Below, piece after piece: positions 16,871-24,741 of a stretch of DNA of 44,744 nucleotides. The notes below the pieces were generated by a model. That model was given only the letters and a program-made list of their open reading frames with translations, searched no databases and had not been told where the DNA came from. Position 1 is the stretch's first letter. Every line of letters starts with the position of its first letter. Source of the stretch: Lachnospiraceae bacterium (GTDB lineage Bacteria > Bacillota > Clostridia > Lachnospirales > Lachnospiraceae); contig JAILGA010000115.1 of NCBI GenBank assembly GCA_024697225.1, forward strand, positions 1 through 44,744, read 5' to 3'. Made by a program: the position numbers and the translations under genes.

Positions 16871-16899
16871 ATTTTATCGAACATTTGTTTGTGTGTCAA
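16871..16899 (-). promoter_or_regulatory. Promoter of the LysM SOS gene
   Basis: On the minus strand there is a perfect TTGACA (16899-16894), a 17-base spacer and TAAAAT (16876-16871). The strong core promoter is covered by two LexA boxes, as expected for a tightly repressed, strongly inducible gene. Confidence 0.88.
16878..16891 (-). promoter_or_regulatory. Second LexA (SOS) box, in the promoter spacer
   Basis: CGAACATTTGTTTG differs from the perfect SOS consensus by one base (GTTTG for GTTCG). It lies wholly between the -35 and -10 elements. Its start is 26 bases from that of the neighbouring box. Confidence 0.88.
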
Positions 16900-16926
16900 T
16901 ACTTTTTTTGAAAAAAGTACTCTTTC

Positions 16927-16955
16927 TTGACGTTTAAATTGAAAGAGTGTATCAT
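16927..16955 (+). promoter_or_regulatory. Promoter for the redox-disulfide/GH13/dUTPase operon
   Basis: TTGACG (16927-16932), a 17-base spacer and TATCAT (16950-16955) are followed by GGAGG (16988-16992) and ATG at 17000. It is back to back with the SOS promoter, with about 28 bases between the two -35 elements. Confidence 0.8.
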
Positions 16956-16999
16956 GACAGATTGATCATAAACAGATATAGTTTTGCGGAGGAATATAT

Positions 17000-17347
17000 A
17001 TGTTTACTGTAAAGGATCTGCTTTTTGGCAGCGAAGAGGAACTTGCAGCAGACAATAAACCGACCGGATCTTCTGAGGGCGGAATTGTTTCCAAGGACAT
17101 GCTCGTTGGTGAGATCGTGATGAAATATCCTGAAGCAGCGGAGTTTCTGATGCGCTGCGGCATGGGCTGCATCTATTGTCCCTCGGCCCAGATGGAATCG
17201 CTTGAGCAGGCTGCGATGGTACACGGCCTCGATGCCGATGACATCTGCAATGCGCTGAACATGACACTTTCAGAAGCTGATGACAGCAATGACGCTGCAG
17301 ATGAAGCACCTGATAAAGTGAAGGATGATCAGGCCGGTGTGGCTTAA
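17000..17347 (+). CDS. DUF1858 / redox-disulfide domain protein
   Basis: The 115-residue protein has a central domain (about 28-88) like the family described as 'hybrid-cluster protein-associated redox disulfide': [27 protein letters not shown], then [23 protein letters not shown], with Cys53, Cys57 and Cys60 (CxxC). The pair may form a redox disulfide or bind metal. The N-terminal 27 residues are an unrelated extension and the C-terminal 25 are acidic and probably disordered. No hybrid cluster protein gene is adjacent. It is first in the operon and expressed from the promoter at 16927-16955. Confidence 0.8.
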   Translation: MFTVKDLLFGSEEELAADNKPTGSSEGGIVSKDMLVGEIVMKYPEAAEFLMRCGMGCIYCPSAQMESLEQAAMVHGLDADDICNALNMTLSEADDSNDAADEAPDKVKDDQAGVA

Positions 17348-17361
17348 GGAGTCTGTGCGAA

Positions 17362-18669
17362 ATGTGGTATGACGAGAGCGTTTTCTATCAGATCTATCCG
17401 CTGGGCTTTGTGGGAGCCTCTTATGAAAATGACGGTATAGAGGTCACCCGGATAGGAAAGGTAAAGGACTGGATCCCGCATCTGCAGAAGCTCGGTGCGA
17501 ATGCCGTCATTTTCAATCCTGTATTTGAATCGGACACGCACGGCTATAATGCCAGAGATTACCGGAAGATCGACTGCAGACTGGGCTCTAACGAGGACTT
17601 CGCCGATGTCTGCAAGGCGCTTCACAAGGCAGGTATAAAGGTAGTCCTGGATGGTGTGTTCAATCATGCCGGGCGCGGGTTCTTTGCATTCAGGGATGTC
17701 CTTGAAAAGAGGCAGGGATCGGAATACCGCGACTGGTTTTACATCAATTTCGACGGGAATGACGGATATAATGACGGCCTCTGGTACGAGGGCTGGGAAG
17801 GCAATTTTGATCTTGTAAAGCTTAACCTCAGAAACGAAGCCGTGGTAAACTATCTGCTCGAGAGCGTTAAATACTGGATCGATACCTTTGATATAGACGG
17901 TCTGAGACTCGATGTGGCATATTGTGTGGACAGGGATTTTCTTAAGCGTCTCAGATCCGCCACATCCTTGTGGAAGGAGGATTTCTTCCTGTTCGGTGAA
18001 ATGCTCCACGGCGATTACAAGCAGATAATGAATCCCGAGATGTGCCATTCCGTTACCAATTACGAGTGCTATAAGGGGCTTTATTCCAGTTTCAACAGCT
18101 ATAATCTGTTCGAAATAGTGCATTCGTTAAAGAGACAGTTCGGACCCGAACCCTGGTGTCTCTATACCCACATGCATCTTCTTAATTTTGTGGATAATCA
18201 CGATGTCACAAGAGTTGCGAGCATCTTAAACGATGAGAGAAATCTTCCTCTCATCTACTGCATGCTGTTCACCATGCCGGGAATTCCGGCAGTATACTAT
18301 GGAAGCGAGTGGGGCGCAAAGGGCGATAAGTCCGCCGGTGATCCGGCACTGCGGCCATGCTTTGACAAGCCCGAATGGAACGGCCTCACCGATAAGATCG
18401 CCGCAATGGCCAAAGCAAAGAAGGAGAGCAGCGCACTAAATTACGGGAATTTCACAGAGCTCGTGCTTCAGAACAAGCATTGTGTCTTTGTCAGGGAGAG
18501 TACCGATGAAAGAATGCTGGTTGCCGTCAATATGGATGACAACGAGGTGGTTGCGCACTTTGACGCAAAAGCGGGCCGTGCCAGAGATCTCATATCCGAC
18601 GATACGGTTGATTTCGGAGGAGGCCTCAGGATACCAGGACACACGGCATATATCCTGCAGCCCTATTGA
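17362..18669 (+). CDS. GH13 alpha-amylase family glycosidase, cytoplasmic
   Basis: The 435-residue TIM-barrel enzyme of the alpha-amylase family has DGVFNHAG (97-104), DGLRLDVA with nucleophile Asp184, the acid/base Glu213 in FGEML, and Asp281 in FVDNHDVTR. There is no signal peptide, so it acts on imported malto-oligosaccharides or cyclodextrins inside the cell. It lacks the N-terminal beta domain of neopullulanases and is short for the family. Substrate specificity cannot be set from sequence alone. The start is ATG 17362 with AAGGAG at the end of the previous gene. No sugar transporter is adjacent. Confidence 0.88.
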   Translation: MWYDESVFYQIYPLGFVGASYENDGIEVTRIGKVKDWIPHLQKLGANAVIFNPVFESDTHGYNARDYRKIDCRLGSNEDFADVCKALHKAGIKVVLDGVFNHAGRGFFAFRDVLEKRQGSEYRDWFYINFDGNDGYNDGLWYEGWEGNFDLVKLNLRNEAVVNYLLESVKYWIDTFDIDGLRLDVAYCVDRDFLKRLRSATSLWKEDFFLFGEMLHGDYKQIMNPEMCHSVTNYECYKGLYSSFNSYNLFEIVHSLKRQFGPEPWCLYTHMHLLNFVDNHDVTRVASILNDERNLPLIYCMLFTMPGIPAVYYGSEWGAKGDKSAGDPALRPCFDKPEWNGLTDKIAAMAKAKKESSALNYGNFTELVLQNKHCVFVRESTDERMLVAVNMDDNEVVAHFDAKAGRARDLISDDTVDFGGGLRIPGHTAYILQPY

Positions 18670-18684
18670 TGGTTTTGTATAGAT

Positions 18685-19122
18685 ATGAGTCTTACCATAC
18701 GCGTAAAGTATTTTTCTGACAAGATAGGCAAGCTTGAATACATAGAAGGAAAAAGCGACTGGATCGATCTGCGTTCTTCCGGGGATGTGAGCCTTAAAAA
18801 GGGCGAATTCGCTCTGATACCTCTGGGTATAGCCATGGAGCTTCCGGAGGGATATGAGGCGCACATCGTGCCAAGAAGTTCCACCTTTAAGAATTTCGGC
18901 ATCATTCAGACAAACCACATGGGTGTCATCGACAATTCCTACTGCGGTGACAATGACCAGTGGTATTTTCCCGCGCTCGCCGTCAGGGACACTGAGATCA
19001 AAACCGGTGACCGCATTTGTCAGTTCAGGATCATCGAAAACCAGCCCGCGATCACCTTTGAGGAATGTGAACACCTTAAGGGAAGTGACAGAGGCGGTTT
19101 CGGGAGCACGGGGGTCAGGTAG
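18685..19122 (+). CDS. dut: dUTP diphosphatase (trimeric dUTPase)
   Basis: The 145-residue protein carries the trimeric dUTPase motifs in order: [11 protein letters not shown] (motif 2), [17 protein letters not shown] (motif 3), GDRICQFRI (motif 4) and the glycine-rich DRGGFGSTG tail (motif 5) that closes over the substrate. It converts dUTP to dUMP and pyrophosphate, which limits uracil in DNA and supplies dTMP synthesis. The ATG has no convincing ribosome site, so it may depend on coupling with the GH13 gene 15 bases upstream. Confidence 0.94.
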   Translation: MSLTIRVKYFSDKIGKLEYIEGKSDWIDLRSSGDVSLKKGEFALIPLGIAMELPEGYEAHIVPRSSTFKNFGIIQTNHMGVIDNSYCGDNDQWYFPALAVRDTEIKTGDRICQFRIIENQPAITFEECEHLKGSDRGGFGSTGVR

Positions 19123-19152
19123 CAGATTCCGTTTTTTTTTCATGAATGAACA

Positions 19153-19180
19153 CAATTTGAACACAAATTGATGTTATACC
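19153..19180 (+). promoter_or_regulatory. Candidate operator and extended -10 promoter of the ABC/CotH operon
   Basis: A perfect inverted repeat CAATTTG-AACA-CAAATTG (19153-19170) is followed by TGT-TATACC (-10 at 19175-19180). The -35 position lies in the palindrome and has poor consensus. This layout suits a repressor or activator site. The regulator is unknown and none is encoded adjacent. Confidence 0.45.
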
Positions 19181-19210
19181 TTTCTTTATGCGTGAAAGGA
19201 GGTAATTACC

Positions 19211-20401
19211 TTGGTTGAGATAAAGGATATCGTAAAGACCTACGGAGATCACAAGGCAGTGGATCATCTGAGCTTTACGATGGAAAAAGGCAAGATCTAC
19301 GGATTTCTGGGACCCAACGGCGCCGGCAAATCCACCACCATGAACATCATGACAGGCTACATAGCCGCAAGCAGCGGGACGGTTTCCATCGAGGGTCTGG
19401 ACATAGTAAAGGAGCCGGAAGAAGCCAAGAAGCATATAGGTTATCTTCCCGAAATACCGCCGCTGTACCAGGACATGACCGTGCTTGAGTACCTGAACTT
19501 TGCAGCCGAACTCAAGCTTGTTCCCAAAAGCGAACGAAAGGATCAGATAAACGATATCCTGAAGCTGACAGGCCTTGAGGACTACAGTTCCCGTCTTATC
19601 AGGAATCTCTCCAAGGGCTATAAGCAGCGTGTCGGTCTCGCCCAGGCGCTCACAGGTTATCCGGATGTGATAATCCTCGATGAGCCCACTGTGGGCCTCG
19701 ACCCCCTGCAGATCCTTGAGATGCGTGAGATCATAAGATCCCTCAAAGATGATCACATTGTAATGATCAGTTCACACATCCTTTCCGAGGTCAATGAGGT
19801 CTGCGATGAGGTTATGATAATTTCCCACGGAAAGCTTGTTGCCCAGGGCGCGCCCGAGGAACTCGAGCACATGATCGGAAAGACCGTGACGATGAACATC
19901 ACAGTCATCGGCGAAAGGGAAGCCGTATCCGAGGCTCTCTCCGGCCTTGAAAGCGTAAAGAGCACAGATATGGGTGAGACTGCAGACGACGGTTCGATAA
20001 AGGTCACTGTCGAAATAGACGCGGGTGACCGCCCCGAGAACGAGATACGCGCAGACATCGCAAAGTCTCTTGCAGCCGCCGGTTTACCCGTCATGTCAAT
20101 GAGCACGCAGGAGCATTCTCTGGAAGAAGTATTCCTCGAGCTCACAACTTCGGATAACGATGCGGCGGAAACGGAAACAGCTGCGGACAGCGAGGCAGCG
20201 GATCCCGAAGAAGCCTCTGATAACGATGCAGAGAATTCCGAAGAAGCCTCAGTTAACGATGCAGAGAATTCCGAAGAAGCCTCATTTGATAATGAAAACG
20301 ACGAGATTCAGACACCTGCTGATGATAACAGCGGGGCAGTGCCTGACAGCGCGGGTGCGGACCTCCCATCCGATGAAGAAAGCGGGGAGGCAGAGTCATG
20401 A
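19211..20401 (+). CDS. ABC transporter ATP-binding protein (GldA-like) with acidic repeat tail
   Basis: The 396-residue protein has a full ABC ATPase domain in the first 230 or so residues: Walker A GPNGAGKST (34-42), signature LSKGYKQR (about 134) and Walker B VIILDEPTVGLDP. A domain to about 310 follows, and then a roughly 85-residue, very acidic, Asn/Ser/Glu-rich tail with 11-residue repeats. The TTG start has AAGGAGG eight bases upstream. Downstream it overlaps by ATGA the fused permease/GldG gene, its likely partner. Gld-type ABC systems act in gliding in Bacteroidetes. Their role in non-gliding Firmicutes is unclear. Confidence 0.88.
   Translation: MVEIKDIVKTYGDHKAVDHLSFTMEKGKIYGFLGPNGAGKSTTMNIMTGYIAASSGTVSIEGLDIVKEPEEAKKHIGYLPEIPPLYQDMTVLEYLNFAAELKLVPKSERKDQINDILKLTGLEDYSSRLIRNLSKGYKQRVGLAQALTGYPDVIILDEPTVGLDPLQILEMREIIRSLKDDHIVMISSHILSEVNEVCDEVMIISHGKLVAQGAPEELEHMIGKTVTMNITVIGEREAVSEALSGLESVKSTDMGETADDGSIKVTVEIDAGDRPENEIRADIAKSLAAAGLPVMSMSTQEHSLEEVFLELTTSDNDAAETETAADSEAADPEEASDNDAENSEEASVNDAENSEEASFDNENDEIQTPADDNSGAVPDSAGADLPSDEESGEAES
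20205..20283 (+). repeat. 33-bp in-frame tandem repeat encoding the ATPase acidic tail
   Basis: Two full 33-base units (20205-20237 and 20238-20270) differ at only three or four bases near their middle and start. A third partial unit begins at 20271. They encode SEEASxNDAEN-type 11-residue repeats. The near identity suggests recent expansion by slippage. Confidence 0.85.
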
Positions 20402-22536
20402 AAGCAATATTCAAGCGTGAATTCAGATCTTATTTCAATACCGTGACAGGCGAACTTTTCATCGGCCTCAACATTATAGTATTCGGGTTCTTCTTTGCCC
20501 AGAATAATCTGCTGGGGCTTAGCAATAATCTGAACGGAGCCCTGTATAACACCGCATTTCTGGGGCTCGTGTTCATGCTGCCTCTTCTGTGCATGAGATC
20601 CTTCTCGGAGGAACGCAGGCAGAAGACCGACCAGCTGATCATGACTGCCCCTGTTTCCGTTGGCGGCATAGTGATGGGTAAATTCCTTGCTATCGCAGCG
20701 GTATTCTCGATACCTACCGCGGTAATATGCATCCTGCCGCCCATCATGGGACGCTTTGGCGATGTTCCGTATCTCTGGAACTATGCGGATATACTTGACT
20801 ACTGGCTCTACGGCCTGATGATGATCTCAATCTGCATATTCATTTCGTCGCTTTTTGACAATCAGATAATAAGCGTCGTTATCTCTGTGGTACTTCTGCT
20901 TGCCTGCAATCTCATGAGCAACCTCTTTGCCGGCATTAAAACCGAATGGATCAAAGATATTCTCAATTCGACCATTGATTTCAGCGGGAGACTTCTGACG
21001 ATCTACCTCGGAAGCTTTGATCTGACAAGCATAATCTTCTTTGCTTCCGTCACGGTTCTTTTCCTGTTTCTTACTTCACAGGTGCTTCAGAAGAGGAGAT
21101 TCACGGTATCAAGGGCCAATCTGTCAGTCACTGCATACAGCACTGCAATGATAGCGGTGATGATAGCGGTTGTAGTCGCATTAAATATGGTGGCGCTCCA
21201 GATCCCCGACAATATCAGGGAAGTTGATCTCACGGCCAACAGGATATATTCAATCGGCGATGAGTCCAAAAAGATCGCATCGGCGGTGACCGACGATGTT
21301 ACCCTTTATTTCCTTGCACAGAAGAACGATGAAGCCATGGCCACCAAGGACCAGACCGTGGAACGCATCTTAAAGAGCTACACCGGCGCGGGCGGAAACA
21401 TAAAGCTCAAGTACATAGATCCGGTCGTAAATGCCAAATTCTATAAAAAGTACACCGAGCAGGATCCCGGCTACTCCGGAGTCATAGTGGTTGATGAGAC
21501 AAACGGCCGGAGCAAAGCCGTTCCTTACAGCGATATGTACCAGACCCAGGTGGATTATCAGACTTACACCGAACAGACCACCGGATATGACATCGAGGGT
21601 CAGGTCACGGCCGCCATCCAATATGTCACTCTGACTGATGACCAGCTTGTGAAGGCTTATCTCACAAGCGGACATGATGAACTGCCCCTTGATCAGTCCT
21701 TTGCCAAGGTGCTTGACAATGCAAATATCACGACGGACTCTCTTTCGCTTCTGACAGCGGAATCCGTTCCCGAAGACTGTGAGTTGCTGATGATAATCGC
21801 ACCCGCATCGGACTTTACACCCAGCGAGGCTGACACAGTTATAAAATACCTTGAAAACGGCGGCGATCTTCTGGTCGTGACAAACCCCGACGCCATGTCC
21901 GCTTCAAGCATGGATAATTTCAAGAAGATCCTGGCCTGGTACTCGCTCGAGCTCACCGACGACATAGTCATTGACTACACAAACGGCCACTATTATGCGG
22001 CCTTCGGTTCACCCGTGTATCTTCTGCCGACACTCATGTCCGGCAACGAGATAACCGGCACGCTTACTAATGAGGGCTTCGGCACGGTATTCCTTCCCGA
22101 GGCTCAGCCTGTAAATGGTACATCATCCGATGATTTAGAGATCACGGAGCTCTTAAAGACTTCGGATGAGTCGTTCCTCAGCAACGAGAGCGAAGAGAGC
22201 GCCGAAAAACAGAGCTACACAGTGGGTATCATGGCTGAAAAGACACTTGATTCCGGCACTTCAAAGGCAGCGGTATATACAAGCGCATATATATTCACCG
22301 ATCAGGTGGATGAACTCATAGGAAACATGAACCAGAAGCTGTTCTCCAACACGGTCTCATCGATGGTCGAGCTCTCTGCGGACTTCGTGACCATTCCCGC
22401 CAAGAGCATGGAGAGCTATCTGACGATACCGATGACAGTTGGCAACTTCCTTGCCGTGATTGGATTTGCTCTCATCTCTGCGGTCGCCATCATCATCTGC
22501 GGTATTGCGATATGGCTTGTCAGGAGGAAGAAATGA
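20398..22536 (+). CDS. GldF-GldG fusion: ABC-2 permease with extracytoplasmic Gld domain
   Basis: In 712 residues, the first 240 or so form an ABC-2 type permease with about six membrane helices (RSFSEERRQKTDQLIMTAPVS is a cytoplasmic loop seen in this class). A further helix at about 248-270 leads into a GldG-like domain beginning at about residue 278 (LTANRIYSIG) and running to about 670 (IKLKYIDPV, YLTSGHDE). A final helix ends in a basic tail. In Bacteroidetes these are two genes, gldF and gldG. It overlaps both the ATPase and the DUF4340 gene by ATGA, so the three are translationally coupled. The cargo is unknown. Confidence 0.88.
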   Translation: MKAIFKREFRSYFNTVTGELFIGLNIIVFGFFFAQNNLLGLSNNLNGALYNTAFLGLVFMLPLLCMRSFSEERRQKTDQLIMTAPVSVGGIVMGKFLAIAAVFSIPTAVICILPPIMGRFGDVPYLWNYADILDYWLYGLMMISICIFISSLFDNQIISVVISVVLLLACNLMSNLFAGIKTEWIKDILNSTIDFSGRLLTIYLGSFDLTSIIFFASVTVLFLFLTSQVLQKRRFTVSRANLSVTAYSTAMIAVMIAVVVALNMVALQIPDNIREVDLTANRIYSIGDESKKIASAVTDDVTLYFLAQKNDEAMATKDQTVERILKSYTGAGGNIKLKYIDPVVNAKFYKKYTEQDPGYSGVIVVDETNGRSKAVPYSDMYQTQVDYQTYTEQTTGYDIEGQVTAAIQYVTLTDDQLVKAYLTSGHDELPLDQSFAKVLDNANITTDSLSLLTAESVPEDCELLMIIAPASDFTPSEADTVIKYLENGGDLLVVTNPDAMSASSMDNFKKILAWYSLELTDDIVIDYTNGHYYAAFGSPVYLLPTLMSGNEITGTLTNEGFGTVFLPEAQPVNGTSSDDLEITELLKTSDESFLSNESEESAEKQSYTVGIMAEKTLDSGTSKAAVYTSAYIFTDQVDELIGNMNQKLFSNTVSSMVELSADFVTIPAKSMESYLTIPMTVGNFLAVIGFALISAVAIIICGIAIWLVRRKK

Positions 22537-23126
22537 AAAGGAAGAAAGCGGGACTGCTGATAATACTGGTTGTCCTCGTTCTGCTGATCGGTGCGTTTTT
22601 CGGTCTCAGAAAATACAACGAGATACAGGATGAAAAAGACAGCGCGGATGAATCAGTTTCGGTTCTTGACATTGACACGGCTGATGTTACAGAGTACTCT
22701 GTAACAAACAGTTATGGAGAATTCATATTCACGCGATCCGAAGACGGGTGGCTCGGTTCGGGGGATGCCGCAGGTATCGATAAACTTGATATCGATGAGA
22801 TCGAAAGCCGCCTTGGTGATGCCTGCACCTTCACTGCGGATTATGCAATTGACGAGCCCCTTGATCTTTCGGAATACGGACTTGACGATCCTGATATCAC
22901 CGTGACCTTAAAAACAAAAAGCAGGGGTGATATAGAGCTTTTATACGGCGATGAGAATTCGTCGGTGCATATGCGTTATGTTCTGGTAAACGGCGACGAT
23001 AATGTATATCTTGTATCAATGTATAAGGCCGGCCGATTTGATTTCACTGAGGACGGCATAACGAAAAAAGAAGACAGCGGGGATAACGATCAGGACAGCG
23101 CGGATGATACGGAAGGAGAGATCTGA
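22533..23126 (+). CDS. DUF4340 membrane-anchored protein
   Basis: The 197-residue protein has an N-terminal membrane helix (about 6-25) and an extracytoplasmic DUF4340-like domain (EYSVTNSYGEFIFTRSEDGW, IESRLGDACTFTADYAID, LSEYGLDDPDITVTL). The C-terminal 20 residues are Asp/Glu-rich. The start at 22533 is chosen for AGGAGG-AAGAA-ATG and the ATGA overlap with the permease stop; an in-frame ATG 21 bases earlier lacks this. DUF4340 proteins commonly accompany Gld-like ABC systems, so it is probably an accessory subunit. Its molecular role is unknown. Confidence 0.85.
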   Translation: MKRKKAGLLIILVVLVLLIGAFFGLRKYNEIQDEKDSADESVSVLDIDTADVTEYSVTNSYGEFIFTRSEDGWLGSGDAAGIDKLDIDEIESRLGDACTFTADYAIDEPLDLSEYGLDDPDITVTLKTKSRGDIELLYGDENSSVHMRYVLVNGDDNVYLVSMYKAGRFDFTEDGITKKEDSGDNDQDSADDTEGEI

Positions 23127-23128
23127 TT

Positions 23129-24736
23129 TTGCACGAAAAGGGAAAGCTGATCACTGAAAGAAAGAACAGAGCAGCTGCTGTGTCTATTGCCGTAGCTGTT
23201 TTGGCCTCTGTATTGCTTATCCCGGGGTACGGAAAACTATCGGTTTGTGCAGCAGCGCCGACTCCTGCCGCTGCATCAGCTCCGGCAGTACCTGTACCTT
23301 CAACTCCGACGCCTGATACACCGGCTGCACCGGCGCCCGCTGCGCCGACCCCCAATACACCTGCCGTACCGACCCCCAATACACCGGATGTACCGGTGCC
23401 TTCCACGCCAGCAGCGCCTGCAGTGCCCGCGGCACAATCATCTGCTGCAACGGAAAGCGGGGCACCTGCACAACAGGCTTCTTCCACGGAAGAAAAGCCG
23501 CAGGTTCTCGCGGCACTTCCCGTCATAAGGATCACCACAAAGGACGGGGTGCTGCCCACGTGCGATATCATTTATCCGCCTGAAGAAGGGCTTCCCGGTG
23601 CAAGCATCACCAACGATGAATATGTAAAGGGTAGTGTGAGTGTCACAGGATTGGGCGGCCGGATAAAGGACGCCGCAATGAAGATCAAGGTGCGGGGCAA
23701 TACCAGCGCAGTAGGAAGCGGCAAAAAATCATACAAGATAAAACTTGAAGAGGCCGCGGATATGATGGGACGCGGTGCGGGTCACGCCGACAGAGAATGG
23801 CTCCTGTTAAAGTCAGGTGACAACTTAAAGACCTGGCTCGGTCTCGAGGTATCAAAGAAGCTCGGGATGTACTGGACACCGGCGCTTCGCTTTGTCGATG
23901 TCGAGATGAACGGCAAACCCATGGGTATCTATGCGCTGACTGAATCTGTTGAGGTTGGTCCTGCCCGTATGAACCTGCAGGCTTCGGGATATCTGTTCGA
24001 AGAAGACGCGTACTGGTGGAATGAGGACGGTGATTATTTCAAGACCTCCGTTCAGCCGAGATTCTTCGGATATACCTGGAAATATCCGGAGGACACAAAA
24101 GTCGGCAGTTCAAAGATATCAACCTTAAAAAACCGGATGCAGACTGTTGATGCATATCTCGCAAGCGGTGATAAGAGAGTCTGGAATTATATTGACGCAG
24201 ACAGCTTTGCCTCGTGGCTTTTGGTGCGGGATATACTTGGTCAGGGTGATCCTGTGGGATCAAATATCTATTTCTTCATGCGTTCTTCGGGATCAAAGGT
24301 TGAAATGGGCCCCATGTGGGATTTTGACTCGGCCTTCGAATTCACGGAACACTGGTCGGCTCAGCACGATGCCGATTTCCTGCCCTTTGCGAAGCTGTTT
24401 AATGATCCGGTTTTTGTTAAGGCATATACAGACAAATGGATATCCGTCGTCAAAAATCTGGAGATGAGTATCACAGGCTCTCTCAGCACCCTCGGCGAAG
24501 CGCAGGGGAAGGCTCTTGATGACGCGCGCGCAAGAAATAACAATGTGTGGAGCAGAAACGGCAAAAGCTTTTCTGCGGAGTCGGCTGATGTGCGGGCATA
24601 TCTGCGCAAACAGCTCCCCTGGATAAACGCGAGAGTCGCGGAAATGACAGGGGCCGCGAAGCCTGCGGAAGCCGCTCCGGCCGCGTCTGCCGAACCCGTT
24701 GCAGGTACCGGAACATCTGCGAAAACAGGAAACTAA
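23129..24736 (+). CDS. Secreted CotH-kinase-family protein with Pro/Ala-rich linker
   Basis: The 535-residue protein has a signal peptide (basic start, hydrophobic 17-33, cleavage near VCA). A Pro/Ala/Thr-rich linker with near-repeated TPNTP and VPSTP units follows (about 42-120), then a CotH-like domain (about 130-500). Domain hallmarks are VRGNTS (188-193), KKSYKIKL, GIYALTESVE and MWDFDSAF with Asp398 and Asp400. CotH proteins are atypical kinases that phosphorylate spore-coat proteins, and related ones occur in secreted cellulosome or wall proteins. The TTG start lies behind AAGGAGAG, two bases after the DUF4340 stop. The C-terminus is Ala/Pro-rich, with no LPxTG. Confidence 0.85.
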   Translation: MHEKGKLITERKNRAAAVSIAVAVLASVLLIPGYGKLSVCAAAPTPAAASAPAVPVPSTPTPDTPAAPAPAAPTPNTPAVPTPNTPDVPVPSTPAAPAVPAAQSSAATESGAPAQQASSTEEKPQVLAALPVIRITTKDGVLPTCDIIYPPEEGLPGASITNDEYVKGSVSVTGLGGRIKDAAMKIKVRGNTSAVGSGKKSYKIKLEEAADMMGRGAGHADREWLLLKSGDNLKTWLGLEVSKKLGMYWTPALRFVDVEMNGKPMGIYALTESVEVGPARMNLQASGYLFEEDAYWWNEDGDYFKTSVQPRFFGYTWKYPEDTKVGSSKISTLKNRMQTVDAYLASGDKRVWNYIDADSFASWLLVRDILGQGDPVGSNIYFFMRSSGSKVEMGPMWDFDSAFEFTEHWSAQHDADFLPFAKLFNDPVFVKAYTDKWISVVKNLEMSITGSLSTLGEAQGKALDDARARNNNVWSRNGKSFSAESADVRAYLRKQLPWINARVAEMTGAAKPAEAAPAASAEPVAGTGTSAKTGN

Positions 24737-24741
24737 ACGAT

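Noticed and set aside
17344-18123. 260-codon minus-strand open frame opposite the GH13 gene
   Set aside because: The GH13 catalytic motifs on the plus strand are complete; the antisense frame has no domain.
19123-19145. T9 run after dut as a terminator
   Set aside because: I could not find a GC-rich stem directly before the T run, so it is not called a terminator.
23270-23430. Pro/Ala-rich repeat region in the CotH gene as a CRISPR or tandem-repeat locus
   Set aside because: The repeats are in-frame codon repeats of a Pro/Thr/Ala linker (one 17-base exact copy, at 23345-23361 and 23369-23385) without spacer structure.
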